Positions 45,137 through 54,620 of a DNA stretch of 64,000 nt are shown here, one piece after another. Each line of letters starts with the position of its first letter. Position 1 is the stretch's first letter. Origin of the DNA: Armatimonadetes bacterium Uphvl-Ar1 (lineage in GTDB: Bacteria; Armatimonadota; Fimbriimonadia; Fimbriimonadales; Fimbriimonadaceae); assembly GCA_002162075.1 (NCBI GenBank), contig CP021423.1, forward strand, positions 930,001 to 994,000. Reading direction: 5' to 3'. The notes under the pieces were generated by a model. That model made no database searches. It worked only from the letters and a program-made list of their open reading frames with translations, and was not told the DNA's origin. The translations under genes were made by a program, and so were the position numbers.

Positions 45137-47640
45137 ATGAACGTTCGGTCGTTATCGGCGATTGCATTGGGGTTAGTGGGGGCTTTTGCGCTTGCGGGTT
45201 CTGGAATGACTCGCGATGAGGTTTTGAAGGCAGAGGGGTATATCAAACCTTCAGCAGCCATTGAGAAGGCAGTGATGGCACCTTGGAACAAGAATGTTTC
45301 GGGAGGATCGCTGAATGCTCAGAAGACACACATGCTCATTACCGATGCAGGGGGACTCGTTGGTTTAGAGGCGTTGGGACGGAGTCACCGAATTTTGGGG
45401 GGAATGGCGATTGATTTAGTCGCGGAGCGCGATCGTGATTTGACAATTCGTTCGCTCGATGGGATGAGCGTGATGGAAGTTGCAACGGGATCAGTTGTGG
45501 CGATTCAGATGCCGAGGGGGGTTGAAGCAAACGGGCCAAGGTGGTCTCCAGATGGGCTTAAGATTGCGTTTGTGGGAGTAACCGAGCGAGAGACATCGCT
45601 CTACGTCGCTGATGCGAAGACCGGGAAAGTCAAAAAAGTGATGGATGGTCTCCGGATGACGGAAGTCACGTCAATGGACTGGTTGGCGGATTCCAAGCGG
45701 GTGGTGGTTCCGGTTCGACCAGAGGGATTGAAGATGCCGGTATTTGGTCAACTCCCGATGGGGCCCAAGGTGCGGAATAGCGATGTGAAACCCGATCCGC
45801 TGCGGACCTGGCAGAGCATGTTGGAGACGCCTGAAGATATCGCGTTGTTGAAGTATTTGCTCACGGCTCAAATTGGGATTGTTGATACGGATAATGGTCG
45901 CTTGCGGCGCATTGGGGAGCCAAAAATGCTGATGTCAGTTGATGCGGGGCCGTTTGCAAAGGGGTTTATTGTCAATGAGCACGAGGGCGAATTCAGTTAT
46001 CTTTTCCCGGCGAGCTCGATGGCAACCAAGCGATCGTTGCTCGATGAAAATGGCAAAGAAGTCGCGGTGTTGGCTTATTCGGGTCGCCGAGAAGTTCCGG
46101 TCAAGAAGGAAGACCAGCCGATTACTCGGACGGGATTGCAGTGGCGACCAGATGGAGCGGGCCTGAGCTATCTGCGGGATGAAGAGTTGCCGAAGGATTC
46201 CAAAGAGAAAGCGAAGAAGCAGCTTGTGTTGTGGAAGGCACCGTTTGGTAAAGATGATGTCGAGGTTATTTTTGAGCAAGCTGATGTCTTTAGCCTTGTC
46301 GGTTACGGAAGTGACGATAAGTCGGTTGTGATTAGTAAGGTGAACGGAAAGAAGACGGAGTTCTCTGTATTTACGCTGGGGGACAAGGCCGAGCCGAAAA
46401 AAGTTTGGGAGACAAGCTCTGACACTGACTTTTACTCTTCGCCGGGTGCGTTGATGTTTGAAGCGAAACCAGGGTTTGGTCGGGTGGTTCGGATGTCTGC
46501 GGATGCAGGATCAGTTTATTTGAGCGGTACTCGGTACTTCAAGAACCCTGAGGAACTGGCCCCCGACCGTTTGTTGATCGGTTGAAGCTGGACGGTGAAA
46601 TGAAGCCGGAGCGAATATGGGAAAGTTCGGCGGATGCTTTTGAGTCTGCAGATATGCTCGATGAAGGGACGAACTGGCTGATCAATCGCCAAAGTGCGAC
46701 AATGATGCCGCAGATTTTCTTCAAGTCTGGCAGTAGCGAAAAGCAACTCACAAACAATGTGGATTACCTTCCGGAAATTTCTGGTGCAACCCGCAAGCGC
46801 ATTCTGGTAACCCGGGCGGATGGGTTCAAATTCCATGTCAATGTGACGATTCCGGCAGGTGCATATAAAGCACCGGCGTTCTTCTGGTTCTATCCCACGG
46901 AGTACACGGATCAGAAGGTTTATGATGAGAGTCAGCGGACTTACAACAAGAATCGATTCCCGGTAGTGAGGAGTTCGTCACCAGAGATTTTGCTGAAGGA
47001 AGGTTATGTTGTCGTAGATCCAGAGTGTCCGATCACGGGTACGGAGACTGAAGCGAACAATACGTTTACTCATCAGCTTCGGAACAATTTAAGTGCGGTT
47101 ATTGATGCACTCGCGGAGGAGGACTTGATTGATCGAAACAAGTTGTCAATCGGAGGACACTCTTACGGTGCATTTGGCACGGCAACAGCCTTGATTCATA
47201 CCCCGTTCTTCAAGGCCGGTATTGCGGGAGCAGGGAACTACAATCGTTCTTATACTCCGTTTGGGTTCCAACGCGAGCCTCGCTCATTGTGGGTCGCGCG
47301 GGAGATGTATCAAGACATTTCGGCGGTGTGGCACGCAGAGAAGTTGACAGGTGCGCTTTTGATGTATCACGGTATGCAGGATCAAAATATGGGGACGTTC
47401 CCTGAGCATTCCGAGCGAATGTTTATGGCTCTGGAGGCACTTGGTAAACCGGCAGCCCTTTACATGTATCCTTTTGAAGATCATGGTCAGATTGCAATGG
47501 AAACGCGGCTTGATATGTGGGCCCGCTGGATTGCCTGGCTTGATAAGTGGGTCAAGAATCCGGATGTTCCTAAGCAAGAAGAGTCTAAGCCGGAGGGCGG
47601 AATCCCGCCTTTGGCGTGGAAAGTGGATATGCAGGGCTAA
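45137..47640 (+). CDS. Secreted S9-family (S9D/glutamyl-peptidase-like) serine peptidase (one base missing)
   Basis: An exported alpha/beta-hydrolase peptidase with a beta-propeller. The signal peptide is SAIALGLVGAFALAGSG. The propeller includes PRWSPDGLKIAFVG. The given sequence splits it into two frames (45137-46585 and 46582-47640). One C restored in the run 46560-46564 gives EELAPPRPFVDRLKLDGE and a single 834-residue protein. In corrected numbering the triad is Ser 676 (GGHSYGAFG), Asp 749 (GMQDQNMG) and His 783 (FEDHGQ). The GxQDxNxG-type Asp loop is characteristic of the glutamyl-endopeptidase-like S9D group. Its 3' end overlaps the convergent gene by 4 bp. Confidence 0.9.
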
Positions 47641-48620
47641 GCCGGAATCTCTTCGGGAAAGATCGGTTCGGCTTTGTGATCGTGGGCTCCTGATTCAATA
47701 TCAGAGGCTTGGCTGAGGGCGAACTCCCGGAGAAGGGGTTCGCTCTCGGTTTCAGCCGAATCTCGAAGAGCTTGAACGACTTGAGATCGGTGGTCAGGTA
47801 ACCACTCGACAAGATGGAAAACGGCGTGCATAGCGGAACGTCTTCCGATTTTGCTGGGAGCAGTCAGGCAGGCAATGAGAGCTTCGGCGGCGGGTTCGTT
47901 GCAGAAGTGTCCGCCGAGGACGACTCCAGCTTTGTAGATTGTGCGAGCAAAGTCGTCGGGGGCGTTGGCCATCAGATTGTGGATGGAGGTCACTACAGCT
48001 TGTACTTCGGCATCGGTACGACAGAAGGCTTTGTAATCCTCAAGCATGTCGAGGACGCACCACTGGGCTGTGCGGCGATTGGGGTGAAGAGTGTCGCTGA
48101 GGATCGTGACAAATGCCTCGGCAAATTGAACCCGTGAGGCTCGCTTTTCAATTTCGATCACGGCGGCATAGGCGACGTCGCGATCATCGGCAAAAAGCAG
48201 AGCGGCGAGTTGCGGACTTGAAAGTTCGCTGATTTGACCGTGGAATCGATTTTCGAACCCAATGGCTCGGCTGATCGAGTCCATTCTTTCGAACCAGGGG
48301 GCGGCGCCACTTTCGAGTTCAGCAAGGACTTCATCGAGAGAAGTACCCCGAGCTTCGTTCCAGAGATTGATGATTCGTCCAAAGAGTCCCTGTTCTGTTT
48401 CGGCCCACTGAACTTCGTACTCTTCACCTTGGAAGATGTGGGAGCTCGACTCTTTCCAATCGGCGGAGGTCACATGATAGTCCCGGCTAATCGCGTGCGG
48501 AGGCCAATGAAACGCATGGCGGTGGCCGGGATCGAGAGCGGGTACGGGGTGACCCTGGGGGTTTGCCCGTTTGACTGCTTCGGTAACTCCGGCGAGGACT
48601 TCTTGCGAGGTTGCGTTCAT
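47637..48620 (-). CDS. Hypothetical helical-repeat (HEAT-like) protein
   Basis: A 327-residue soluble protein without signal peptide. From residue ~140 on, helices of ~30-40 residues repeat with Ala/Leu-rich faces (VAYAAVIEIEKRASRVQFAEAF core AAVIEIEKRA; AEALIACLTAPSKIGRRSAM core EALIACLTA; SQVVQALRDSAETESEPL core VVQALRDSA). This pattern suggests HEAT/Armadillo-type repeats used for protein binding. The first ~120 residues are different, with many Trp and His (HAFHWPPHAISRDYH). I recognise no family. It is transcribed in the same direction as, and just downstream of, the large zinc metalloprotease (19 bp gap). Confidence 0.65.
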   Translation of the reverse strand: MNATSQEVLAGVTEAVKRANPQGHPVPALDPGHRHAFHWPPHAISRDYHVTSADWKESSSHIFQGEEYEVQWAETEQGLFGRIINLWNEARGTSLDEVLAELESGAAPWFERMDSISRAIGFENRFHGQISELSSPQLAALLFADDRDVAYAAVIEIEKRASRVQFAEAFVTILSDTLHPNRRTAQWCVLDMLEDYKAFCRTDAEVQAVVTSIHNLMANAPDDFARTIYKAGVVLGGHFCNEPAAEALIACLTAPSKIGRRSAMHAVFHLVEWLPDHRSQVVQALRDSAETESEPLLREFALSQASDIESGAHDHKAEPIFPEEIPA

Positions 48621-48639
48621 TCCTTGATTTGGTATAGCG

Positions 48640-51315
48640 TTATGGGGCTTCGTCTGGTTCCAAAATTTCGGCGATGGACTTAGCCATTGCTTTGAGATGG
48701 AGGGATGTCATTTGATCGAGCCCTGATTGTTTTAGTTTAGCCGCGATTTGGGGCTGGAGAGTTTCCAGCCAGAGATTGGCGATGAGTTCTCCGTCGGGAT
48801 GGATGGTTCCCGCCTCGGCGTCAACTTGGTTGATCAGATTTTCGAGGGTGTAAGTTTGGAGATCACGGCGAAGGGGAGTGATTGATCCAGGCTTGGTCAA
48901 CTCTGCGAATACTCCCTCGACGAACAGCTTGTAGTGCGTTTGCAGGGTGTACTTTGGTTGATTCCCCTTGAGCTTGAATTCGTTTTCCAAGATATTGGCA
49001 ATTCGATCCGGACTCATGAGGTCAGCAGCAGTGAGCATTTGCTGAGTTGCGATGTAGTTGCGAAGAGGGGCATTGTAGTCGCTGCCACCAGCATTGGGGT
49101 CTTGGGCCATGTTCAGGAGCACATCTTGGCTCAAATTGAGGGAGTTGACGCTCAGGGCCGTACTCATGATGAAGTTCATCGCATCCGTTTGCTGTTTTGC
49201 GCTTACGGGTTGGAGGTTTGGAACCTCACTGGTGTCTCCTCGGAGATGGCGTCGGAATTCGATTCCACCGATGGTTCGGGATGCGACAGAGGCGTTGCGG
49301 AAGGTTGTCCGAATGGTTCGGAGGAGGATGCTGTTTCGACGGGCGTAGCTCTCTCCAAAGCTGGTTGCGTTATTAATCGCATAGTTTCGGAGAAGAGTGG
49401 ATGCTCGGTCATTGACTTTGAGCGATTCGACAAGATCCGAGCCGAGATCCCACCGGACGCTGAGGGGATTGAGTCCGTCCGCGTCTTCATCGGTGAGGTA
49501 GAGCAAGCCAGGTTGACCGTATTTGCGGGCGATTTCTCCGAGGGTGAACTTTTCACTCTCGGTTGTTCGGTTTGGAATTTCGGCGTAGCCGTACTCGATG
49601 GCCCAGTTATCGTATGGTCCGACGACGGGGTTGTAGTAGCCGGGGTGTCCTTCGAGAATGGCAACGAGATTTAGAGGGGTGTAATCCATTACGCTGGAAG
49701 CGATGGCGGATTTCTTGATGCCTTCGTAATCTTTGAGGTCTTGCGTCGACTTGTAGGTTGATGCGGCGAAGTTGTGGCGCAGACCGAGACAGTGCCCGAC
49801 TTCGTGGGCGACGAGGTCGGCAACCATGAGTCGGACATATTCTCTTTCGTCAACGGGAACACCTTTGGCTTTCATCAAGTTGTAGGCGAAGGCGGCATTT
49901 TCGGCGAGTCCGTTGGCATGATTGCAGTTCGTCCGACTAAATCCGTGCTTGTGGAGTGTGGGGTCAATTTGGGATCGAATCAGAGATTCTTTGGACTCGG
50001 AATCGAACCATGGCTTGTGTTGGGTTCGCCCGATGACTTCGTCTCGGAATTCCGTGAACGCACCGGCGGGGTAGTTGGCGTCTACGGTGACTCCGGAGTT
50101 CAGGATTTCTCCGGTGATCGGGTCGGGCCGGAACCAGGCGACGGCGTAGGCTTGGTCGGTGGTCATGGTCCATCGGACGACGTTGTAGCGACCATCGGCG
50201 TGGTTGAAATCATCGTGATCCGGGGCATCTTTAACAACGAGGGCGTTTTTGAAGCCCGCTTTTTCGAAAGCGGATTGCCAATAGAGGATGCCATCGCGCA
50301 CGCCTTGTCGGTAGTACTCGGGGATTGAGTGATCGAGGTACCAGACGATCGGTTTGATCGGCTCGGAAAGTGCGGCGGTGGGGTCTTTCTTTTTGAGGTT
50401 ATAGCGTTGGATCAGGCGGGTTGTTCGGTCGGGAGTATTGAACTTCGCGACGTCGAAGAAGTCGGTGGTGAAATAGCCGACTCGGGGATCGGCCAAACGG
50501 GGTTGGTAGCCGGTTTCGCGGCGAAACCAGAGGTTGTAGTTGATGGTGAGAGGAAGGCTTCGCGAATCGGCAAGGGGCGGGCCAGAGATTCCGAATAAGG
50601 CTGAGAGGAGGGCAGCGAGGCCACCATCATCGCCTCCGCCGAGTTTCTTGAAGTGAAGTTGATAGCGAACAACGGAGTTTTCGGGGAAGCTGCGGATGGA
50701 TTCGACAGCAAAGTTTTGCTTGTCGGGCATGTATCCCGGACCGGCGACGCCGGTCGCCGAACGAACGTTGAAGAGTTCGCCGTGGAAAAAGTCAGTGGCG
50801 TTGATGAGGATGAGTTTTTTGATCGGGTCTTCGGCTTCGATGGAATAGTTTTCGAGAATAGCGTGGGGGAATGATCGCTCACTCGTTGCCGCCAATGGGT
50901 TGGAGTTGTCGAATCGATACTTGAGATTGGGTTTGACGAGCTGAATGTCCTCGGCTGGACCACGTCGAAATTCGAAAACGTCGATGGCATCGGCGTTCAG
51001 GGGGTCCCCGGCCTGAAGGCCATCGGTACCCACACCTACGGCAATCGTGGCTTGGGCGCAGAAAAGCTTGCCGAGTTGATCGTGAGTGAGTTCGATGAGG
51101 ATTTCGTTCTTTCGTTGATAAAATGTAAAGTCGCCGGTGAATTTCTTGAGGTCTTTGATCTTCTCGGAGTATTTTTGGGCGGCCTTTTGATCTTCGGTGA
51201 GTTCTGGTTTTGCAGGTTGTTCTTGCGGCTTGGCTTCGGGTTTTGCCTGAGCGGGGGCGAGAGTTGGTGTTCCAAGAATTGCAGCAAGGGCTAGAACGGC
51301 GAGAAGATTGCGCAT
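48640..51315 (-). CDS. Secreted zinc metalloprotease of the DUF5117/DUF5118 type
   Basis: An 891-residue exported metalloprotease. The signal peptide is LLAVLALAAILGTPTLAPAQA, then a Lys/Pro/Glu-rich linker. A large domain precedes the zincin motif HEVGHCLGLRHN at about residues 502-513 (HExxHxxGxxH), with a Met-turn candidate SSVMDYTP some 30 residues later, as in metzincins. The carboxy third is helical. This domain order is that of zinc-dependent metalloproteases common in Bacteroidota, Planctomycetota and Armatimonadota. It is most likely a digestive enzyme, consistent with the S9 and M28 peptidases around it. A terminator lies upstream of its start. Confidence 0.92.
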   Translation of the reverse strand: MRNLLAVLALAAILGTPTLAPAQAKPEAKPQEQPAKPELTEDQKAAQKYSEKIKDLKKFTGDFTFYQRKNEILIELTHDQLGKLFCAQATIAVGVGTDGLQAGDPLNADAIDVFEFRRGPAEDIQLVKPNLKYRFDNSNPLAATSERSFPHAILENYSIEAEDPIKKLILINATDFFHGELFNVRSATGVAGPGYMPDKQNFAVESIRSFPENSVVRYQLHFKKLGGGDDGGLAALLSALFGISGPPLADSRSLPLTINYNLWFRRETGYQPRLADPRVGYFTTDFFDVAKFNTPDRTTRLIQRYNLKKKDPTAALSEPIKPIVWYLDHSIPEYYRQGVRDGILYWQSAFEKAGFKNALVVKDAPDHDDFNHADGRYNVVRWTMTTDQAYAVAWFRPDPITGEILNSGVTVDANYPAGAFTEFRDEVIGRTQHKPWFDSESKESLIRSQIDPTLHKHGFSRTNCNHANGLAENAAFAYNLMKAKGVPVDEREYVRLMVADLVAHEVGHCLGLRHNFAASTYKSTQDLKDYEGIKKSAIASSVMDYTPLNLVAILEGHPGYYNPVVGPYDNWAIEYGYAEIPNRTTESEKFTLGEIARKYGQPGLLYLTDEDADGLNPLSVRWDLGSDLVESLKVNDRASTLLRNYAINNATSFGESYARRNSILLRTIRTTFRNASVASRTIGGIEFRRHLRGDTSEVPNLQPVSAKQQTDAMNFIMSTALSVNSLNLSQDVLLNMAQDPNAGGSDYNAPLRNYIATQQMLTAADLMSPDRIANILENEFKLKGNQPKYTLQTHYKLFVEGVFAELTKPGSITPLRRDLQTYTLENLINQVDAEAGTIHPDGELIANLWLETLQPQIAAKLKQSGLDQMTSLHLKAMAKSIAEILEPDEAP

Positions 51316-51385
51316 AGCGATTTGGATATTTTGGACGAGTTGAGGCTCAAAAAACCAGATTTGGCAGTGATTGAGTCCAAATTAA

Positions 51386-51422
51386 AAAACTCCGGAAGAC
51401 ACGGCGGGTGTTCCGGAGTTTT
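51386..51422. terminator. Bidirectional intrinsic terminator downstream of tatA
   Basis: AAACTCCGGAA (from 51386) pairs with TTCCGGAGTTT (to 51422) around a GACACGGCGGGTG loop. On the minus strand TTTTTTAATTTGG follows the stem, giving a good U tail for tatA transcripts. It separates tatA from the metalloprotease gene. Confidence 0.9.
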
Positions 51423-51442
51423 GGAATTGATTGCTAGCTCAA

Positions 51443-51664
51443 TTAGTTAGCTTTTGCGTTGGGTTCGTCGTCATCGACGGTTTTGAGTTCATCGAATGAG
51501 CGTTTGCCTTCTTCGACCCCTTTTTTGAACTCGCCCATACCACGTCCAAGTCCGCGCATCATTTGGGGGATTTTTGCTCCGCCAAAGAACAGGAGGATGA
51601 GGACGCCGATGGCAATGAGTTCGGGGGTGCCAAGAAATGCGATGCTGTTGAGGAGAATGCTCAT
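51443..51664 (-). CDS. tatA: Sec-independent (Tat) translocase subunit TatA/E
   Basis: Pore-forming subunit of the twin-arginine translocase. It has one short membrane helix (IAIGVLILLFFGGAKIP, with the FGGAKIP hinge diagnostic of TatA), an amphipathic helix (MMRGLGRGMGEFKKGVEEG) and an acidic tail. At 73 residues it is a normal TatA. tatB/tatC are not adjacent. A Tat substrate candidate in the window is the DUF1501 protein with its RR leader. Starts at ATG 51664 after the GGCGGAAC site. Confidence 0.96.
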   Translation of the reverse strand: MSILLNSIAFLGTPELIAIGVLILLFFGGAKIPQMMRGLGRGMGEFKKGVEEGKRSFDELKTVDDDEPNAKAN

Positions 51665-51705
51665 GGTTTTTGTTCCGCCGCTTTAGGTTATTATACGGTG
51701 GTTTG

Positions 51706-51730
51706 CCCCTGAACTAGACGGTTCAGGGGC
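51706..51730. repeat. Perfect inverted repeat between tatA and the pilin-like gene
   Basis: CCCCTGAAC (51706-51714) and GTTCAGGGG (51722-51730) pair around a TAGACGG loop (within one base on the left edge). It lies 19 bp past the stop of the 51749-52387 gene. There is no strong T tract, so it may be a weak terminator or mRNA 3'-end hairpin. Confidence 0.55.
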
Positions 51731-51748
51731 GGTTTGGTTCAATTTTGC

Positions 51749-52387
51749 TTATTGATTGATGTCAACTTTGGTCTTTTTGCCAGTTTGATCGGTGACGACC
51801 ATTTCACCGTCTGTGCCCATTCGGTACCACCCTCGGGGTTGACCCATCATTTTGGGGGAATCCTTGAAGTCTTTGTCCTTGAACGGCTCAGCGATGTTGC
51901 GTCCGGTGGAAGTTGTTTCAAAGAACATCACGGTATCGGCCGGGTCTTTGAGGTCAGAGAGCTTTTTGCCCGCAATTTCTGGGTTGTAAGCGATGAACGT
52001 GTTCACACCTGTGGTGCTGCACTTGAAGTCACCAGAGATATCAGTCACATTGCCCCAGTCCTTCATTGGGCCAGGGGCGTCTTTCAACTCATCCTTCATG
52101 CTTGTCGAGTGCTTGGTGTAATAAGGAGCGAGCTCGTCTTGCCAGGAATCGGCGGGTGGGAAGACACCTTTTTCTTTGACATATTCGTCCATCGCTTTAT
52201 CGAGGGTGGCGAGGGAGAACATGCAAGGAAACATGTCTTTTGTTTGGTTAAAAACAGTTGCAGTCATTGCACCGAAGGCGATGATGGCGATACAGCAGAA
52301 TGCGCCAAGAGCAACGAAAATCCAAACAAGGGGGTTTGTTCCTTGTTTTTTGGGAACACCCATTCCGGGAGGCGGAGCATAAGTCAT
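51749..52387 (-). CDS. Membrane-anchored protein with a prepilin-like extracytoplasmic part, unknown function
   Basis: A 212-residue protein. A short Pro/Gly-rich cytoplasmic start (MTYAPPPGMGVPKKQG) precedes one membrane helix (PLVWIFVALGAFCCIAIIAFGAM). The extracytoplasmic part (~170 residues) ends with GWYRMGTDGEMVVTDQ, resembling the DG---- end of DUF1559-type pseudopilins. NTFIAYNPEIAGKKLSDL and TVMFFETTS fit that resemblance, including the usual request-for-display W-N-F segment. It lacks the GFTLIE prepilin signal, so it would not be pilus-processed. A tethered minor-pilin-like role is my inference. Confidence 0.55.
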   Translation of the reverse strand: MTYAPPPGMGVPKKQGTNPLVWIFVALGAFCCIAIIAFGAMTATVFNQTKDMFPCMFSLATLDKAMDEYVKEKGVFPPADSWQDELAPYYTKHSTSMKDELKDAPGPMKDWGNVTDISGDFKCSTTGVNTFIAYNPEIAGKKLSDLKDPADTVMFFETTSTGRNIAEPFKDKDFKDSPKMMGQPRGWYRMGTDGEMVVTDQTGKKTKVDINQ

Positions 52388-52427
52388 TTCATTAGAATAT
52401 ACCGAAGTGAGATAGACTCAGGTTGCA

Positions 52428-53735
52428 ATGAACCGAGAGAAGTCTTATCCGCCGAGTGTTGACAAGTTGGCGAGATTGATCAACGATGATGCGGATTTGC
52501 ATGTTTATGCGGTGATGGCGGCACGAGAGGCGGTTCAGGCGGATGGGGATTGGGAACCGGTGGCTCGGAGCCGGTTTTTGCAGTGCGTTTCGCCGGGATT
52601 AACTCCTGTGATCAACATGAGCGGGGTGGTATTGCATACGGGTCTAGGGCGGGCGAGGTTGGCTCCCGAGGTTGCGGATTCGGTGACGAGTGCGGCGGGC
52701 AGTCACTCGCCGGTTGAGTTTGACTTGGATTCTGGTCAGCGGGGGGATCGCCAGGATCATGTCCGGTGGATTCTCACGGAATTGACGGGGGCAGAGGATG
52801 CCCTCGTTGTGAATAACTGTGCGGCGGCAGTGGTTTTGGCTTTATCGGCCGTGGCGGGCGGGGGTGTGGTTGCGCTTTCTCGGGGGCAGATGGTGGAGAT
52901 CGGTGGTCACTTTCGTATGCCAGATATTATCAAGATGTCCGGGTGTGATTTGGTGGAAGTGGGCTGTACGAACCGAACGCACTTGCGCGATTTTGAGCGG
53001 GTGATGGGCGAAGAGCCAGGAGTGCTTCTGCGATGCCATCAAAGCAATTTTGCTCAAGTAGGTTTTGTGAGTCAGCCTGATCCTGCCGAGCTTGCGAGCT
53101 TAGCGAAATCAAGAGGTTGGCGATTTGTAGATGACCTAGGGAGCGGTTGCCTGGTGGATACGGTTCGATATGGATTGCCGAAAGAGAGGACTTTGCGGGA
53201 GGCGGTAAGTGATGGGGCGGATCTGGTTTTGGCGAGCGGGGACAAACTTTTGGGGGGTCCCCAGGCGGGAATTTTGGTTGGTAATCGCGAATTGATCGGA
53301 CTCTGTAAAGCCCATCCATTGGCGCGGGCGATGAGGGTAGATAAGTTGACACTTGCGGGTCTGGAAGCAACGTTGCGAATGTACTTGGAAGGGCGGGAGT
53401 CGGAGATTCCGGTTTGGGCTGCCTGCTCGAAGCCTCAGGATGAAATACGGCGGGATTGTTTGGCCATGAAGAAGGCTTGGGGATCAGGAGTTGTTGCCGA
53501 GGGAACGACGGAACTTGGTGGTGGGAGTTTTCCGGGGGTTGGGGTGCCTACTTGGCGTTTCGGACTGGGGATTGGCGACGAGGGTGTCGCCAAGCGGTTG
53601 AGGGAGGCAGGGGTTATCGGACGGATCGAAGATGGTCAGATTTGGCTTGATCCGAGGACGGCGACACCTGACGAAATTCGAGAGGCCCGTTGGGTTTTGA
53701 AGGCAATCCGGGAGAATGAATCAGATGAGATTTGA
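52428..53735 (+). CDS. selA: L-seryl-tRNA(Sec) selenium transferase (SelA)
   Basis: PLP enzyme that converts seryl-tRNA(Sec) to selenocysteyl-tRNA. At 435 residues it is near normal length. Visible motifs: the VINMSGVVLHTGLGRA segment that opens the aspartate-aminotransferase-like fold, a NNCAAAVVLAL phosphate-binding region, the DDLGSGCLVD strand, and SGDKLLGGPQAG with the PLP Lys at ~273. GHFRMPDIIKMSGCDLVEVG (in its IGGHFRMPDI core) is highly characteristic. selB, selD and selC are not in the window. Some SelA homologues lack selenium function, but this one keeps all core motifs. The next gene starts inside its stop region. Confidence 0.93.
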   Translation: MNREKSYPPSVDKLARLINDDADLHVYAVMAAREAVQADGDWEPVARSRFLQCVSPGLTPVINMSGVVLHTGLGRARLAPEVADSVTSAAGSHSPVEFDLDSGQRGDRQDHVRWILTELTGAEDALVVNNCAAAVVLALSAVAGGGVVALSRGQMVEIGGHFRMPDIIKMSGCDLVEVGCTNRTHLRDFERVMGEEPGVLLRCHQSNFAQVGFVSQPDPAELASLAKSRGWRFVDDLGSGCLVDTVRYGLPKERTLREAVSDGADLVLASGDKLLGGPQAGILVGNRELIGLCKAHPLARAMRVDKLTLAGLEATLRMYLEGRESEIPVWAACSKPQDEIRRDCLAMKKAWGSGVVAEGTTELGGGSFPGVGVPTWRFGLGIGDEGVAKRLREAGVIGRIEDGQIWLDPRTATPDEIREARWVLKAIRENESDEI

Positions 53736-54195
53736 TATTGAGCGAGCAGAAGGGGCGCGGATGACGGCACTGGGGGCGGACAGTGAACCGTGGCTGAGAT
53801 ATTTGAGGATTCGGGACTGGGTGATGAAGCTGGGGCCGGTTATGGGAATGAAGCCGGAAGATGAACTTGGCTGGCGGACGTTTGTTTTGGTCGTGGACTG
53901 TTTCCCGGGAGATCCCGAGGATCAGGAACTCGAAGCGGAGGCTACGGCATTTCTTCGGGAGTGGATGAAACCGGGGCAAGCGGGATTGCTTGATTCGCAT
54001 GAGGCGGTTTTGTTGCTTGATGAGTTGATGGAGCAGGAGAAGATTCCGGCGGATGAGGCACTCGACCGGATGGGGAATTTGAAGGAATTGCCGCTGAGCG
54101 ATGAGGTGATGGCGGGTTTGATGGCGGTTGTTCCGCAACCGGAGCCAGATATGATGGCGATTCCGGAGGATGTTCTTGGCACGAACGAGAGCTGA
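53725..54195 (+). CDS. Hypothetical acidic protein coupled to selA (paralogue 1)
   Basis: About 156 residues, strongly acidic, predicted helical. ATG 53725 overlaps the selA stop (53733-53735); an in-frame start at 53716 is also possible. No family is recognised. A block MGMKPEDELGWRTFVLVVD ... EATAFLREWMKPG recurs in the next gene as MDEAELWGWRTVLVVGE ... EVLPEWMK, so the two are tandem duplicates. The pattern L(G)WRT--LVV followed ~25 residues later by EWM is the shared core. Its tight coupling to selA suggests co-expression, but a selenium role is only a guess. Confidence 0.65.
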   Translation: MRFDIERAEGARMTALGADSEPWLRYLRIRDWVMKLGPVMGMKPEDELGWRTFVLVVDCFPGDPEDQELEAEATAFLREWMKPGQAGLLDSHEAVLLLDELMEQEKIPADEALDRMGNLKELPLSDEVMAGLMAVVPQPEPDMMAIPEDVLGTNES

Positions 54196-54580
54196 GGTCT
54201 TGCGCGGGTTAGCGGTTGATTCGGGAGTTGTTGACCGGATTGATCGTCTGCAGGTGATGGTGGTGGCGATGGGGGATGCCCTGGCGATGGATGAGGCGGA
54301 ACTGTGGGGGTGGCGGACGGTTTTGGTGGTCGGTGAAGCTGGGCAGAGTCTGGGGGCAGAAGCTTTTGGGGAAGTTTTGCCGGAATGGATGAAAACTCGA
54401 GAGGAGTATTTGTTCCGGCAGTGTTGTTTGGTGGCGGAGGCCTGGGATGCGGCTTGGCTGGCCGGTGAAGGGGATTTGCGTCGGGTGGTTGTGAGTACGA
54501 TTGGATCGGCGGTCGAAGAGCGGGTTTTGGTGGCGTTTGAGAGTGTGGTGGATGTGATTGTGCCGCTGAAGAAGGGGTGA
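54176..54580 (+). CDS. Hypothetical protein, paralogue 2 of the selA-linked pair
   Basis: About 134 residues; the start is uncertain. ATG 54170 has its ribosome-binding site directly against it, while TTG 54176 follows GGAGG by six bases and is preferred. It overlaps the upstream paralogue by ~20 bases in another frame. The core MDEAELWGWRTVLVVGE ... VLPEWMK aligns with the neighbour. The second half (EEYLFRQCCLVAEAWDAAWLA and VVVSTIGSAVEERVLVAF in shorter pieces) is Ala/Val-rich and helical. Unknown function; likely part of a selA-X-Y operon. Confidence 0.6.
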   Translation: MARTRAEVLRGLAVDSGVVDRIDRLQVMVVAMGDALAMDEAELWGWRTVLVVGEAGQSLGAEAFGEVLPEWMKTREEYLFRQCCLVAEAWDAAWLAGEGDLRRVVVSTIGSAVEERVLVAFESVVDVIVPLKKG

Positions 54581-54620
54581 TTCTTAATCAAACCTGGAAA
54601 GAGATGGAAATCGAATTCTG

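Noticed and set aside
45137-47640. Two separate genes (propeller protein and hydrolase) for the S9D peptidase
   Set aside because: One restored C gives a continuous family-like protein, and the second frame lacks a proper start and begins mid-domain.
54170-54195. The two selA-linked ORFs as one frameshifted protein
   Set aside because: Each contains its own copy of the shared core, and the shift is in the opposite direction to the missing-base pattern.
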